Shown: positions 1 to 8,289, counted from the stretch's first letter. The stretch is DNA of 46,590 bases from UBA1731 sp964567665 (GCA_964567665.1 CAZMNN010000020.1:1-46590), one strand, 5' to 3'. The notes: generated from the letters alone by a model not told the origin. Numbers and translations: made by a program.

Positions 1-1
1 C

Positions 2-229
2 AACAACGACGAGACGGCGAAGTTCCACGTCGTCAAGGCCGACCTCGAGGAGATCCTCAAGGTTGACGTCGAGGGCTGGAAGAAGGAGATCGCGACGATC
101 GGCGCCTCCTACGACCAGTACGATGCCCTGCCGTCGAAGGACTCGAAGGTCGCCTCCAAGACGGCCCACCGCGTCCCGAAGGCTCTTCGTCAGGTTCTCG
201 CCGACGTCACGGCCGCACTCGCCAAGTGA
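2..229 (+). CDS. Phosphoenolpyruvate carboxykinase (GTP), C-terminal fragment
   Basis: Only the last 75 residues are in the window; the gene enters from the left edge and stops with TGA at 227-229. The visible part (LEEILKVDVEGWKKEI, then a stretch around YDALPSK and a final VPKALRQVLADVTAAL helix) resembles the C-terminal end of GTP-dependent PEP carboxykinases, which interconvert oxaloacetate and PEP in the cytoplasm. No catalytic motif is inside the window, so the family call rests on the tail alone. It is followed directly by a strong hairpin (255-290), so it probably ends its own transcript. Confidence 0.55.
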   Translation, partial: NNDETAKFHVVKADLEEILKVDVEGWKKEIATIGASYDQYDALPSKDSKVASKTAHRVPKALRQVLADVTAALAK

Positions 230-254
230 TTCGTCACATAGTTGCGAAAGGCAA

Positions 255-290
255 AAAGGGGGTCGCCTGTATGGCGGCCTCCTTTCATTT
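255..290 (+). terminator. Hairpin terminator after the PEPCK gene
   Basis: A 13-bp stem (255-267 with 273-285, two G-U wobbles, otherwise perfect) with the 5-nt loop TGTAT, flanked by an A-run upstream and CATTT downstream. It sits 25 bases after the stop codon and just before the tgt promoter. The T-run is short, so termination strength is uncertain. Confidence 0.6.
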
Positions 291-291
291 G

Positions 292-300
292 TGGTATAAT
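292..300 (+). promoter_or_regulatory. Extended -10 promoter of tgt
   Basis: TGGTATAAT with a perfect -10 hexamer at 295-300 and TG one base upstream, preceded by CATTTG. No -35 is seen at the usual distance. The predicted transcript starts near 307, downstream of the only conventional in-frame start codon of tgt (TTG at 242). Confidence 0.65.
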
Positions 301-328
301 TCCATCTCATTTTTGGAGAGCGGATATA

Positions 329-1423
329 ATAGGCGAATTTGACATAGTTGCGCGTGATGCCAAGACAAAGGCGCGTCGTGGAGTGCTGCACCTTGCGCAT
401 GGCGATGTGGAGACGCCGGTGTTCATGCCCGTAGGCACACAGGCGACGGTAAAGGCGATCGAGCCGAGGGATCTGCTCGCAGACGATGCGCGGATAATAC
501 TCTCCAACACATACCATCTCTTTCTCAGGCCGGGTGCAGACATCATCGCGGCGGCGGGCGGACTTCACAAATTCATGTGCTGGGATCGTCCGATACTCAC
601 GGATTCCGGCGGATTCCAGGTGTTCTCGCTTGCGAAGATCAGGAAGCTTACGCCGGAGGGGGTTGTGTTCAACTCCCACATCGACGGACACGAGTTCTTC
701 ATGGGTCCGAAGGAGTCCATGGCGATGCAGCGCACGATAGGCTCCGACATCGCGATGGTCTTTGACGAGTGCCTACCCTATCCGTGCGACCGCGCCCGTG
801 CGGAGAAGAGCGTCGCCACCACGATTGGCTGGGCGAAGATGTCCCTCGAAGCGCCACACGCGGATGGGCAGCAGGTGTTCGGCATAGTGCAGGGAGGCGT
901 GTACGGCGATCTCCGGCGGCACTGCGCCGAATCGCTCGCGAAGATGGATTTTCCGGGATACGCGATCGGCGGGGTGTCGGTCGGCGAACCGGAGGAGGAG
1001 ATGTACAGGGCGGTCGAGGCGAGCGTTCCGTTCCTGCCGGACGGCAAGCCGCGCTATGTGATGGGGCTTGGCGTAATCCACCAGATTGCGCAGTGCGTTG
1101 CCCGTGGCGTAGACATGTTCGACTGTGTGCTGCCGACGCGCATCGCGAGACACGGCACAGCAGTGACGCGCAACGGCAACGTATCGGTGAAGGCTGCGTC
1201 TCAGGCCAGGAATTTCGGGCCGGTGGAGGAAGGGTGCGACTGCTACTGCTGCCGCAACTTCTCGCGGGCGTACATCCGCCATCTGCTCAGTGCGGACGAG
1301 ATACTTGGCGTGAGGCTTCTCACCATCCACAACATACACTGTCTGCTGAGCGTGATGCGCGACATCCGCGATTCGATCTCCGACGGAACGTTCGCCGAGA
1401 GATTTGCGGGCCGGACGGCATGA
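329..1423 (+). CDS. tgt: tRNA-guanine transglycosylase (queuine/preQ1)
   Basis: Exchanges guanine-34 for preQ1 or queuine in tRNAs with GUN anticodons. The protein carries the substrate-pocket motif TDSGGFQVF, the GIVQGG and GGVSVGEP loops, the nucleophile Asp in DMFDCVLPTRIARHG, and the zinc site CDCYCCRNFSRAYIRHL. From 329 it is 364 residues, normal for the family. No ATG, GTG or TTG lies in frame between the promoter and the conserved IGEFDIVARD segment. The best match to usual N-termini is ATA at 329, eight bases after GGAGAG (315-320); ATA at 326 is the alternative. The TTG at 242 lies upstream of the promoter and inside the terminator region. yajC follows, as in many bacteria. QueH, another queuosine enzyme, lies at 24.4-25.0 kb. 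Confidence 0.95.
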   Translation: MGEFDIVARDAKTKARRGVLHLAHGDVETPVFMPVGTQATVKAIEPRDLLADDARIILSNTYHLFLRPGADIIAAAGGLHKFMCWDRPILTDSGGFQVFSLAKIRKLTPEGVVFNSHIDGHEFFMGPKESMAMQRTIGSDIAMVFDECLPYPCDRARAEKSVATTIGWAKMSLEAPHADGQQVFGIVQGGVYGDLRRHCAESLAKMDFPGYAIGGVSVGEPEEEMYRAVEASVPFLPDGKPRYVMGLGVIHQIAQCVARGVDMFDCVLPTRIARHGTAVTRNGNVSVKAASQARNFGPVEEGCDCYCCRNFSRAYIRHLLSADEILGVRLLTIHNIHCLLSVMRDIRDSISDGTFAERFAGRTA

Positions 1424-1481
1424 CGCTGCGCACATCTGACCTTCAGACCATATTTCACAGCAACCAACACAAGGAGACACA

Positions 1482-1832
1482 ATGAATTCGTTGATTCTTT
1501 TCGCACAGGCCGCGCAGGAGGCGGCAAAACCCGCAGCGCAGCAGGGGGGAGGCATGGGTATGCTCGTGCCGATGCTTCTCATCTTCGCGATATTCTACTT
1601 CATGATGATCCGTCCGCAGCAGCGCAAGGAGAAGGAGCGCCGCAAGATGATCGAGAACCTCCGCGCCGGCGCGAAGGTGGTGTTCGCCGGCGGATTCATC
1701 GGCACGATCAAAGAGGCCAAGGAAAAGACTTTCGTGATCGAGATCGCCGCCGGAGTCTCCGTCGAGGTTGCACGTTCGTCCGTCGCCGGGCTGGCCGATG
1801 ACGGCGCAAAGGCGGAACAGCCTGCAAAGTGA
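1482..1832 (+). CDS. yajC: Preprotein translocase subunit YajC
   Basis: Small inner-membrane partner of SecDF in the Sec translocon. It is 116 residues long, with one transmembrane helix near residues 27-43 (GMLVPMLLIFAIFYFMMI), the typical RPQQRKEKERRKM segment straight after it, and a cytoplasmic beta-rich domain with VFAGGFIGTI. The ATG follows a clear ribosome site (AAGGAG near 1470). It lies 58 bases after tgt on the same strand, the usual tgt-yajC pairing; secD and secF are not next to it. The next gene starts 3 bases after the stop. Confidence 0.93.
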   Translation: MNSLILFAQAAQEAAKPAAQQGGGMGMLVPMLLIFAIFYFMMIRPQQRKEKERRKMIENLRAGAKVVFAGGFIGTIKEAKEKTFVIEIAAGVSVEVARSSVAGLADDGAKAEQPAK

Positions 1833-1835
1833 CAG

Positions 1836-2771
1836 ATGGCGTTCGAGCGGAGAAAGTTCCGTTCGGTCGGTCCAGGCTCGCATCTGCTGGGATCGGTAAT
1901 CGAATACGACGCCAACCGCGACAGCGACTCGCCAAACGGCTGGAAGTGGGGCGTGTGCGCCGTGCTGTCGGTTGCGGCGGTCGTGTCGTTTGTGTCCGCA
2001 AGAGGATGCTTCCGTCACTCGGATGCGCCGCAACCGGAATCCTTGACGCCCAAGGTCGCATTGCCGCAGCCGTCTGCCGGCGGCGTTCCGGCGACTAACG
2101 GTGCGCAGACCGCCAAATCGTCGATTGCGCAATCAAACGCCGCCGCAGCGGCGGCGACGTGGCTTGCGGGGGCGTCTGGGCGTCCGCCGCGCATACGTAC
2201 GCTGCTTGAGCGTCTTGTGGATGCGGAGCGTCTCGGCGAACTTGCCATCGCCGTCGATACGATAGAGAAGCTGCGCGGACAGCCTTCGGTGGCGGATCTG
2301 GACGACCGGCTTGCGCGAAGGCTCGGAGATCTCAACATAAGGCGGCTTTTTTCCGGTGAGCCGGTGCCGTGGGTGGTGGAGACGACCGTGCGGCGCGGAC
2401 AGACTGTTCACCGGATAGCCCGCGAACACGGCACGACGGTCGCCGCCGTGCGGCAGCTCAACGGCCTTGCCGCCGACGAGAGGCCTGAAGCCGGAAGAAA
2501 GCTCCGTGTGCTTCAGTTCCCGCGTGTTGCGCTTGTCGTCCACAAGCAGACGCGCTGCGCAGACCTCACCCTTTGCGACAAGCTTTTCAAACGGTATTAC
2601 GTATCCACAGGAAAGGGCTGCAAACCTGGGGCGTATCCCATAACCGGCAAGGCGGAAGAGGGGCCTCGCGCACGGTTCTCCGCCCTGGACATACGCATTG
2701 CGCCGGTTGACATGAAGGAGCTGGACATGTTCCTTGCACCCGGATCGTCCTTGACGATATCGGAGATGTAG
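1836..2771 (+). CDS. Membrane-anchored LysM protein with YkuD-like domain lacking the catalytic motif
   Basis: 311 residues: a short cytoplasmic start, a transmembrane helix near 38-56, an Ala/Pro-rich linker, a helical segment (118-172), a LysM domain (about 181-227; RRGQTVHRIAREHGTTVAAV) and a C-terminal segment (229-308) that resembles an L,D-transpeptidase (YkuD) domain. The start of that fold (KRYYVSTGKGCKPGAYPITGK) and its end (MKELDMFLAPGSSLTI) are recognisable. The middle, which in YkuD enzymes carries the catalytic His and the SHGC(I/V)RM Cys, is missing; the residues at the junction read RFSALDIRIAP. It is probably a peptidoglycan-binding periplasmic protein without transpeptidase activity. 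Three bases after yajC, so likely co-transcribed. An internal deletion in this strain is an alternative to a true pseudoenzyme. Confidence 0.75.
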   Translation: MAFERRKFRSVGPGSHLLGSVIEYDANRDSDSPNGWKWGVCAVLSVAAVVSFVSARGCFRHSDAPQPESLTPKVALPQPSAGGVPATNGAQTAKSSIAQSNAAAAAATWLAGASGRPPRIRTLLERLVDAERLGELAIAVDTIEKLRGQPSVADLDDRLARRLGDLNIRRLFSGEPVPWVVETTVRRGQTVHRIAREHGTTVAAVRQLNGLAADERPEAGRKLRVLQFPRVALVVHKQTRCADLTLCDKLFKRYYVSTGKGCKPGAYPITGKAEEGPRARFSALDIRIAPVDMKELDMFLAPGSSLTISEM

Positions 2772-2878
2772 CGGCGATGCGTGTGCATTTCAATGGCTTA
2801 CGACTGGCGGCAGTCCAGCCGGCGGCGTGTGAAGCGATGAACTTGAGGAGCGAGACGATGAACCATAGGAGGAAGGAA

Positions 2879-4093
2879 ATGAACACGGCAATGAACGAAG
2901 CGGTCAAGTCCGTCAGGATGGCATGGCTGTGCATCGCAATAGGATGCATTGCGCTTTGCCCGGCCACGGCTGCGGAGCCAAAGGACGTTCCGGATCTGAT
3001 GACGACGTTCGGCGGCGTGAAGGTTGCGACCGTCGAGCAGTGGGAGAAGGTTCGCGCCCCGGAGCTGCTTGAGGAGTTCACCCGCGAAGAGTACGGGCGC
3101 AGACCGGTGGAGCGTCCGGCGGCGCTGGCGTTCGAGAAAGCCGAGCCAGACACGGTCGCAATGGACGGCAAGGCCGTGCGCAAGCGCATACGTGTGACGT
3201 ACGCCGGGCCGTACGGCGGCGGATCGTTCGTGTTCACGGCGTTCATTCCGCGCCAGGAGAGGCCGTCGCCGGCGTTTCTGCTGATCTGCAACCGCGCCCC
3301 TGAGGCGAACATCGATCCGACGCGCAAAGTCAAGAGCGGGTTTTGGCCGGCAGAGGAGATTGTGTCACGCGGGTACGCCGCCATTGCGTTCTGGAACGGC
3401 GATGTCGCCCCGGACATGAACACCGGCAGCACCAAGGGCGTATTCGCGGCGTTCCGCGACGTCGAGCGGCAGCGCAATCCGAATGACGCCTGGGGCACTC
3501 TCTCCGCCTGGGCATGGGGCGCAAGCCGGGTCATGGACTGGATCGAGACGGAGCCGACGCTCGATGCGAAGCACGTGGCGGTGGTCGGACATTCACGCGG
3601 CGGCAAGACCGCTCTCGTGGCCGGCGTGTACGACAGGCGCTTCGCGATGGCCTGCTCCAACAACTCCGGATGTTCAGGCGCGAAGCTGAATCACATCGAC
3701 CTTCCCAAGTCGGAGCACGTCTCGCACATAGTGCGCAACTTCCCGTACTGGTTCTGCGCAAACTACACCATGCACGTCAACGCCGAGAAGGATTGGCGCG
3801 TAGACCAGCACGGATTCATCGCGCTGATGGCGCCGCGTCTCGTCTGCATCGCCTCGGCGACGGAGGATGATTGGGCAGGGCAGGAGGGAGAGTACTACTG
3901 CGGACTTCTCGCATCTCCGGCATGGGAGCTGTACGGCAGAAAGGGGTTGGTGGCCGATGGTTTCCCGAAGCCGGATAGCCCACTTCAGGAAGGTTGCATA
4001 TCCTACCATCTCAGGACAGGGAAGCACAACCTCACGCCGTACGACTGGGCGCGCTACATGGACTTTGCCGACAGGCACGGCTGGCGCAAATGA
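2879..4093 (+). CDS. Secreted CE15-like glucuronoyl esterase / carbohydrate esterase
   Basis: 404 residues. A signal peptide (hydrophobic WLCIAIGCIALCPATA, cleavage near ATAAE) is followed by an alpha/beta-hydrolase domain. The nucleophile elbow VVGHSRGGKTALVAG has the Ser-Arg-x-Gly-Lys context of CE15 esterases. Also present are NNSGCSGA, MAPRLVCIASATEDDWA and a C-terminal histidine in YHLRTGKHNLTPYDW. CE15 enzymes cut esters between lignin alcohols and the glucuronate of xylan; this branch is also annotated as acetylxylan esterase, so the substrate is open. The ATG at 2879 has an excellent ribosome site (GGAGGAAGG just upstream), which decides against longer starts. A 107-base gap separates it from the LysM gene. 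It fits the uronate catabolic genes at 31-34 kb. Confidence 0.8.
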   Translation: MNTAMNEAVKSVRMAWLCIAIGCIALCPATAAEPKDVPDLMTTFGGVKVATVEQWEKVRAPELLEEFTREEYGRRPVERPAALAFEKAEPDTVAMDGKAVRKRIRVTYAGPYGGGSFVFTAFIPRQERPSPAFLLICNRAPEANIDPTRKVKSGFWPAEEIVSRGYAAIAFWNGDVAPDMNTGSTKGVFAAFRDVERQRNPNDAWGTLSAWAWGASRVMDWIETEPTLDAKHVAVVGHSRGGKTALVAGVYDRRFAMACSNNSGCSGAKLNHIDLPKSEHVSHIVRNFPYWFCANYTMHVNAEKDWRVDQHGFIALMAPRLVCIASATEDDWAGQEGEYYCGLLASPAWELYGRKGLVADGFPKPDSPLQEGCISYHLRTGKHNLTPYDWARYMDFADRHGWRK

Positions 4094-4105
4094 TTGCGCC
4101 GAAAA

Positions 4106-4114
4106 TGGTATAAT
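4106..4114 (+). promoter_or_regulatory. Extended -10 promoter of serine acetyltransferase
   Basis: TGGTATAAT, with a perfect hexamer at 4109-4114. The expected start site (about 4121) is 2 bases before the ATG at 4123, leaving no room for a Shine-Dalgarno site; the mRNA is probably leaderless. Confidence 0.65.
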
Positions 4115-4122
4115 ATCCCGCT

Positions 4123-4881
4123 ATGACATTGCCTGAAAGAACTGCCGAAATACTCGACCTGTGCCTGTCCGTGCTGCATCCGTGCCTGTACGGACTTGCC
4201 GGTGACGCGCCGGTGCCGGATGTCGGGGCGATAGCGACGGAACTTGAGAAGGTAATCGCGAATCTCATGCCGGACGCTGCGGACAGCAGATGCGTCGCGG
4301 AGGCGTTCGTGGCCAGGATTCCGGAGGTAAGCCGTATGCTCGATTCCGACGTGCGGGCGGCCTATGAGGGCGATCCGGCGGCGACCAGCCGCATCGAGGT
4401 CGTGGTGGCCTATCCCGGCCTGTACGCCGTGACGATTCATCGCCTTGCACATGAACTCTACCTTCTCAAGGTGCCGATCCTTCCCCGCGTAATGAGCGAG
4501 ATCGCCCATTCCAAGACAGGGATAGACATACATCCGGGCGCGACGATAGGCGAGGGGTTCTTCATTGACCACGGAACCGGAGTTGTCATCGGCGAAACCA
4601 CCGTGATAGGCAGGAACGTCAAGCTCTATCAGGGCGTCACGCTCGGCGCCCTCAGCTTTCCGAAGGACAAGAAGACCGGTATGCTGATGAAGGGGCACAA
4701 GCGCCATCCGAACGTGGAAGACAACGTTGTGATATACGCCGGCGCGACCATTCTCGGAGGCGACACGGTGATAGGGCACGATTCCGAAATTGGCGGCAAC
4801 GTGTGGCTGATGGATTCCATACCGCCGCATTCCCGCGTCTACAACAAGCCGCCGGCTCCAGAGATCCGCGGCAAGAAATGA
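4123..4881 (+). CDS. epsC: Serine O-acetyltransferase (EpsC/CysE type)
   Basis: Makes O-acetylserine from serine and acetyl-CoA, the first step of cysteine synthesis. 252 residues: a helical N-terminal half (1-120) and a left-handed beta-helix of hexapeptide repeats (IDIHPGATIGEGFFIDHGTG, VVIGETTVIGRN, VVIYAGATILGG, TVIGHDSEIGG). The catalytic His lies in FIDHGTG and a second in the VISEIAHS-like segment (VMSEIAHSKTG). The helical start and spacing fit the EpsC branch rather than E. coli-like CysE. Its own extended -10 is directly upstream. The stop overlaps the next start (ATGA, 4878-4881), so the exonuclease is translationally coupled. Confidence 0.9.
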   Translation: MTLPERTAEILDLCLSVLHPCLYGLAGDAPVPDVGAIATELEKVIANLMPDAADSRCVAEAFVARIPEVSRMLDSDVRAAYEGDPAATSRIEVVVAYPGLYAVTIHRLAHELYLLKVPILPRVMSEIAHSKTGIDIHPGATIGEGFFIDHGTGVVIGETTVIGRNVKLYQGVTLGALSFPKDKKTGMLMKGHKRHPNVEDNVVIYAGATILGGDTVIGHDSEIGGNVWLMDSIPPHSRVYNKPPAPEIRGKK

Positions 4882-5693
4882 AAACGATGAAACTTGAACT
4901 GAAACTTGACCGTCCGCTGATTGTTTTTGACATCGAGTCCACCGGCGTCAATCCGCGCATGGATCGGATAATCGAACTTTCCGCCGTCAAGCTGAATCCC
5001 GACGGAACGGAGGAGACGCAGACCTGGCTTTTGAATCCGACGGTCAAGATTCCGCCGGAGACGACGGCGATTCACGGCATCACAGACGACATCGTGCGGG
5101 ATTGCCCCACGTTCTCCGAAAAGGCAAGCGAGATATTCTCCTTCTTCGAAGGATGCGACCTTTCCGGATTCAACGCAGACCGGTTCGACATTCCGTGCCT
5201 TGAGGAGGAGTTCGCCCGCGTCGGACGCGATTTCGGCGCGTACCGCCGCCGCCACGTAGACGTCCAGCGCATCTACCACAGAATGGAGCCTCGCGACCTC
5301 ACAGCGGCCGTGCGCTTCTATCTTGGCCGCGACCATGTTGGCGCCCACGGCGCGGAGGCGGACGCAAAGGCCACGGCTGAGGTGCTGAAGGCGCAGATGC
5401 TTAAGTATCCCGATCTGCCGAAGACGTCGGCCGAGATGGACGAATACCTCGTTCCGCACGATCCGCTCAACGCCGACAGGCAGGGGATGATCCGCTGGAT
5501 AGACGGCGCATGGTGCATCAACTTCGGAAAGAAGAGGGGCATGAAGCTCGTGACGCTTCTCGCCAACGAGCGCAACTACCTGCGGTGGATCGTGAACGGT
5601 GCGTTCGATACGGAGGTGCGCCAGATCGTCAGCGAGTTCATCGAGCACGGCGTTCTTCCGCCGCCGCCGGCGGCGGCGGAAAAGAAGAAGTGA
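4878..5693 (+). CDS. DEDDh 3'-5' exonuclease with C-terminal DUF3820-like module
   Basis: 271 residues from the ATG that overlaps the previous stop. The DnaQ-type exonuclease fold is clear: motif I FDIESTG (DxE), motif II GFNADRFDIPCLEEEF (D), motif III GAHGAEADAKATAEVL (H and D). After about residue 200 a short region (INFGKKRGMKL, then LRWIVNGAF) resembles DUF3820, which often follows such exonucleases. It is not a polymerase III epsilon subunit by context. A role in repair, nucleotide recycling or RNA trimming is possible. No obvious functional link to serine acetylation; the coupling may be only regulatory. Confidence 0.85.
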   Translation: MKTMKLELKLDRPLIVFDIESTGVNPRMDRIIELSAVKLNPDGTEETQTWLLNPTVKIPPETTAIHGITDDIVRDCPTFSEKASEIFSFFEGCDLSGFNADRFDIPCLEEEFARVGRDFGAYRRRHVDVQRIYHRMEPRDLTAAVRFYLGRDHVGAHGAEADAKATAEVLKAQMLKYPDLPKTSAEMDEYLVPHDPLNADRQGMIRWIDGAWCINFGKKRGMKLVTLLANERNYLRWIVNGAFDTEVRQIVSEFIEHGVLPPPPAAAEKKK

Positions 5694-5709
5694 CCTCTGT
5701 GTGCGGCAC

Positions 5710-5739
5710 TTGAAATCGCAGACGGTTTTTTGATAAACT
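5710..5739 (+). promoter_or_regulatory. Promoter of the Tat-exported protein gene
   Basis: -35 TTGAAA at 5710-5715, an 18-base spacer, then an extended -10 TGATAAACT (5731-5739). Predicted start near 5746, giving a leader of about 31 bases with a ribosome site (GAGG) before the ATG at 5777. Confidence 0.5.
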
Positions 5740-5756
5740 CAAAGGCGGTTTTTTGA
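5723..5756 (+). repeat. Direct repeat CGGTTTTTTGA x2 at the promoter
   Basis: The 11-base sequence CGGTTTTTTGA occurs at 5723-5733 and exactly again at 5746-5756, 23 bases apart start to start (about two helical turns). The first copy overlaps the -10 region and the second sits on the predicted start site, as an operator might. Confidence 0.5.
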
Positions 5757-5776
5757 GGTAAGTAGAGGTGTTGAAC

Positions 5777-6877
5777 ATGAACAGGCGCGATTTCATCAAG
5801 CTTTCCGCTGTGTCGTCCGCTGCGGCCGTTGCCGGATGCGCAACGAAGCCCTCAATACCGGCATGGACCGGAACGGACAGGGTTAAGGCGATCCTTCTGC
5901 ACCTTGGGCACAACATGTGGTGCGAATGGCTGCCTGACGACGTGATGAAGACGGCCACAATCAAGGACAGCTACGCCCCTGACCTGGAGCTTCGCTGCAA
6001 GGATGAGCTTTGGAACCGCGTCACCGCCCGGATGGCCGAGCGGAAGCTCAACATGCTCGTGATCGACATAGGCGAGGGGCTGGTCTATCCGAGCCATCCG
6101 GAGCTTGCCGTCAAGGGCAGCTGGTCGCCTGACAGGCTTCGCGCCGAGATAGTCCGTCTGCGAGGCATGGGCATCGAGGCAATCCCAAAACTCAACTTCT
6201 CCGCAACGCATGACGGATGGCTCAAGCATTACCACCGTATGCTTACGCTGCCGAAATACTACGAAGTCGTGAAGGATCTCATCCGCGACGTCGCGGAGGT
6301 GTTCGATACGCCGAGGTTCTTCCATCTTGGGTTCGACGAGGAGGCGACCAGCCATTCCGCAAACCGCAACTATTTTGTGATGCGCACCGGCGACATGTGG
6401 TGGCACGATTTCCTCTTCACGGTGAAGTGCGCCGAGGACTGCGGATGCCGCCCGTGGGTGTGGAGCGACTACGGATGGGAGCACCCGGACTATTTCAGCA
6501 GGTGTCCGAAGAGCGTAGTGCAGAGCAACTGGTACTACGACGAATGCTTCGGCGGCTTCGACCTTGCGGCAAACAAGACGGCAGACCACAAGCGCCTGAA
6601 GTCGTTCTGGGATCTTGAGGCGGCGGGGTTCGACCAGATACCGTGCGGCACGAACTGGGCTGGATGGATGCGCAGACGGAAGAACGTCGGCGCTGACGAC
6701 GTGATCGGCGAGGTTGTGAAGCTCGGCCGCGAAGTAATCTCCGACAGACATCTGCTCGGCTTCATGATGGCTCCATGGGCTTCATGCAACAACGAAGTGA
6801 ACGTACAGAAGAACCTCAGCGGCGTCGACCTTTTCGCCGACGCGCTTGACGGCAAAATCGCTCCGCAGAGGAAATAG
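5777..6877 (+). CDS. Tat-exported (lipo)protein with glycosidase-like TIM-barrel
   Basis: 366 residues from the ATG at 5777. The N-terminus NRRDFIKLSAVSSAAAVAGCA has a twin-arginine motif, and VAGC could be a lipobox, so it is exported folded and perhaps lipid-anchored. The rest looks like a (beta/alpha)8 barrel of the GH20/GHL sort: MLVIDIGEGLVYPSH, GIEAIPKLNFS, FFHLGFDEEATSH (a D-E pair on a beta-strand end, as in GH20) and PWVWSDYGWEHP. I do not recognise an exact family. It is 2 bases upstream of the V-ATPase subunit B gene and almost surely co-transcribed with it, an unexplained pairing. The ATG is preferred over TTG 5768 because GAGG lies 9 bases upstream. Confidence 0.7.
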   Translation: MNRRDFIKLSAVSSAAAVAGCATKPSIPAWTGTDRVKAILLHLGHNMWCEWLPDDVMKTATIKDSYAPDLELRCKDELWNRVTARMAERKLNMLVIDIGEGLVYPSHPELAVKGSWSPDRLRAEIVRLRGMGIEAIPKLNFSATHDGWLKHYHRMLTLPKYYEVVKDLIRDVAEVFDTPRFFHLGFDEEATSHSANRNYFVMRTGDMWWHDFLFTVKCAEDCGCRPWVWSDYGWEHPDYFSRCPKSVVQSNWYYDECFGGFDLAANKTADHKRLKSFWDLEAAGFDQIPCGTNWAGWMRRRKNVGADDVIGEVVKLGREVISDRHLLGFMMAPWASCNNEVNVQKNLSGVDLFADALDGKIAPQRK

Positions 6878-6879
6878 CC

Positions 6880-8289
6880 ATGTTCAACAACAAGGTATAC
6901 CACAAGATTGACGCGCTTTCGGGCAGCGTCGCCACACTCCGCGCCGAAGGCGTCAGGTACGGCGAGATAGCGGAGATTGAATCGCGGGCGGGCACTTCGC
7001 TTGCGCAGGTCATCAAGCTGGACGGCCCGAACGTGACGCTTCAGGTTTTCGCTGGGGCGCGTGGCGTGGACACGGCGGCGAAGGTGCGCTTCCTCGGCGA
7101 GACGATGAAGGTGCCGTTCTCGCACGATCTTCTCGGACGCGCATTCACGGGCGCCTGCGCACCGCGTGACGGCGGCCCGGCGATTGACGGGGAGGCATCC
7201 CCGATCGGTCAGCCCTCCGTCAATCCGGCGAAGCGCATCATGCCGAACCAGATGGTGCGCACCAACATTCCGATGATCGACCTCTTCAACTCGCTCGTCA
7301 AGTCGCAGAAGCTGCCGATCTTCGCCCGCGCCGGAGAGCCGTACAACGAACTGCTGGCGAGAATTGCGCTGCAGGCCAACTCCGACGTAATCGTCATCGG
7401 CGGCATGGGTCTCAAGTACGACGAATACCTCAAGTTCAGAAACACGCTCGACGAATCAGGTGCGCTTGCCCGCACTGTGATGTTCGTGCACACCGCCGCC
7501 GACCCGACTGTGGAGTGTATGCTCGTTCCTGACGTTTCGCTTGCCGTCGCGGAGAAGTTCGCGCTTGAGGGCAAGGACGTCCTCGTGCTGCTCACCGACA
7601 TGACCTCATTCGCCGATGCGATGAAGGAGATTGCGATAACGATGGAGCAGATACCGTCCAACCGCGGCTATCCCGGCGACCTCTATTCGCAGCTTGCCGC
7701 CCGCTACGAGAAGGCGGTGGACTTCGACGGCGCAGGCTCGATCACTATCCTGGCGGTGACGACGATGCCCGGAGACGACGTGACGCACCCCGTTCCCGAC
7801 AACACGGGGTACATAACTGAAGGGCAGTTCTACCTTCGCAACGGACGCATCGAGCCGTTCGGTTCGCTCAGCCGTCTCAAGCAGCAGGTGAACAAGGGCG
7901 TGGATCCGGCATCCCGCTCGTTCCTTGACGGAAAGGGTGTGGAGAACCCCGCTGCGCTCTCGGACAGGGATGCGATACGCCTCGCCAACACCACCCGCGA
8001 AGACCACCGCACCGTGATGGATGCGATGATCAAGCTGTACGCTTCGTACAAGGAGGCTGTGGAGAAGCAGTCGATGGGCTTCAAGATGAGCGCATGGGAC
8101 GTGAAGCTCCTGAAGTACGGCGAAATGTTCGAGAGGGAGATGATGGATCTCTCCGTCAACATCGAGCTTGTCGATGCACTTGATCTCGGATGGAGAATCC
8201 TCTCTGACTGCTTTGAGAAGGGCGAGGTCGGCATCCCGACGAAGTACACAGACAAGTATTGGCCGAAGACCGCCGGACAGGCGCAGTGA
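6880..8289 (+). CDS. atpB: V-type ATP synthase subunit B
   Basis: 469 residues, the usual size for the non-catalytic nucleotide-binding subunit of the V/A-type rotary ATPase. Visible family features are the N-terminal beta-barrel (residues 1-70), MVRTNIPMIDLFNSLVKSQK followed by LPIFARAGEPYNELLARIA (in place of a Walker A), DVLVLLTDMTSFADAMKEIA and IPSNRGYPGDLYSQLAARYE. Normally this gene sits between subunits A and D in one operon. Here no other ATPase subunit is adjacent: upstream is a Tat-exported barrel protein and downstream a KOR fusion. Either the operon is dispersed or this is an extra copy. A ribosome site (GAGGA) precedes the ATG. Confidence 0.92.
   Translation: MFNNKVYHKIDALSGSVATLRAEGVRYGEIAEIESRAGTSLAQVIKLDGPNVTLQVFAGARGVDTAAKVRFLGETMKVPFSHDLLGRAFTGACAPRDGGPAIDGEASPIGQPSVNPAKRIMPNQMVRTNIPMIDLFNSLVKSQKLPIFARAGEPYNELLARIALQANSDVIVIGGMGLKYDEYLKFRNTLDESGALARTVMFVHTAADPTVECMLVPDVSLAVAEKFALEGKDVLVLLTDMTSFADAMKEIAITMEQIPSNRGYPGDLYSQLAARYEKAVDFDGAGSITILAVTTMPGDDVTHPVPDNTGYITEGQFYLRNGRIEPFGSLSRLKQQVNKGVDPASRSFLDGKGVENPAALSDRDAIRLANTTREDHRTVMDAMIKLYASYKEAVEKQSMGFKMSAWDVKLLKYGEMFEREMMDLSVNIELVDALDLGWRILSDCFEKGEVGIPTKYTDKYWPKTAGQAQ

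Noticed and set aside
242..328. N-terminal extension of Tgt from TTG 242
   Set aside because: It overlaps the terminator hairpin and lies upstream of the -10 box; its residues have no counterpart in the family.
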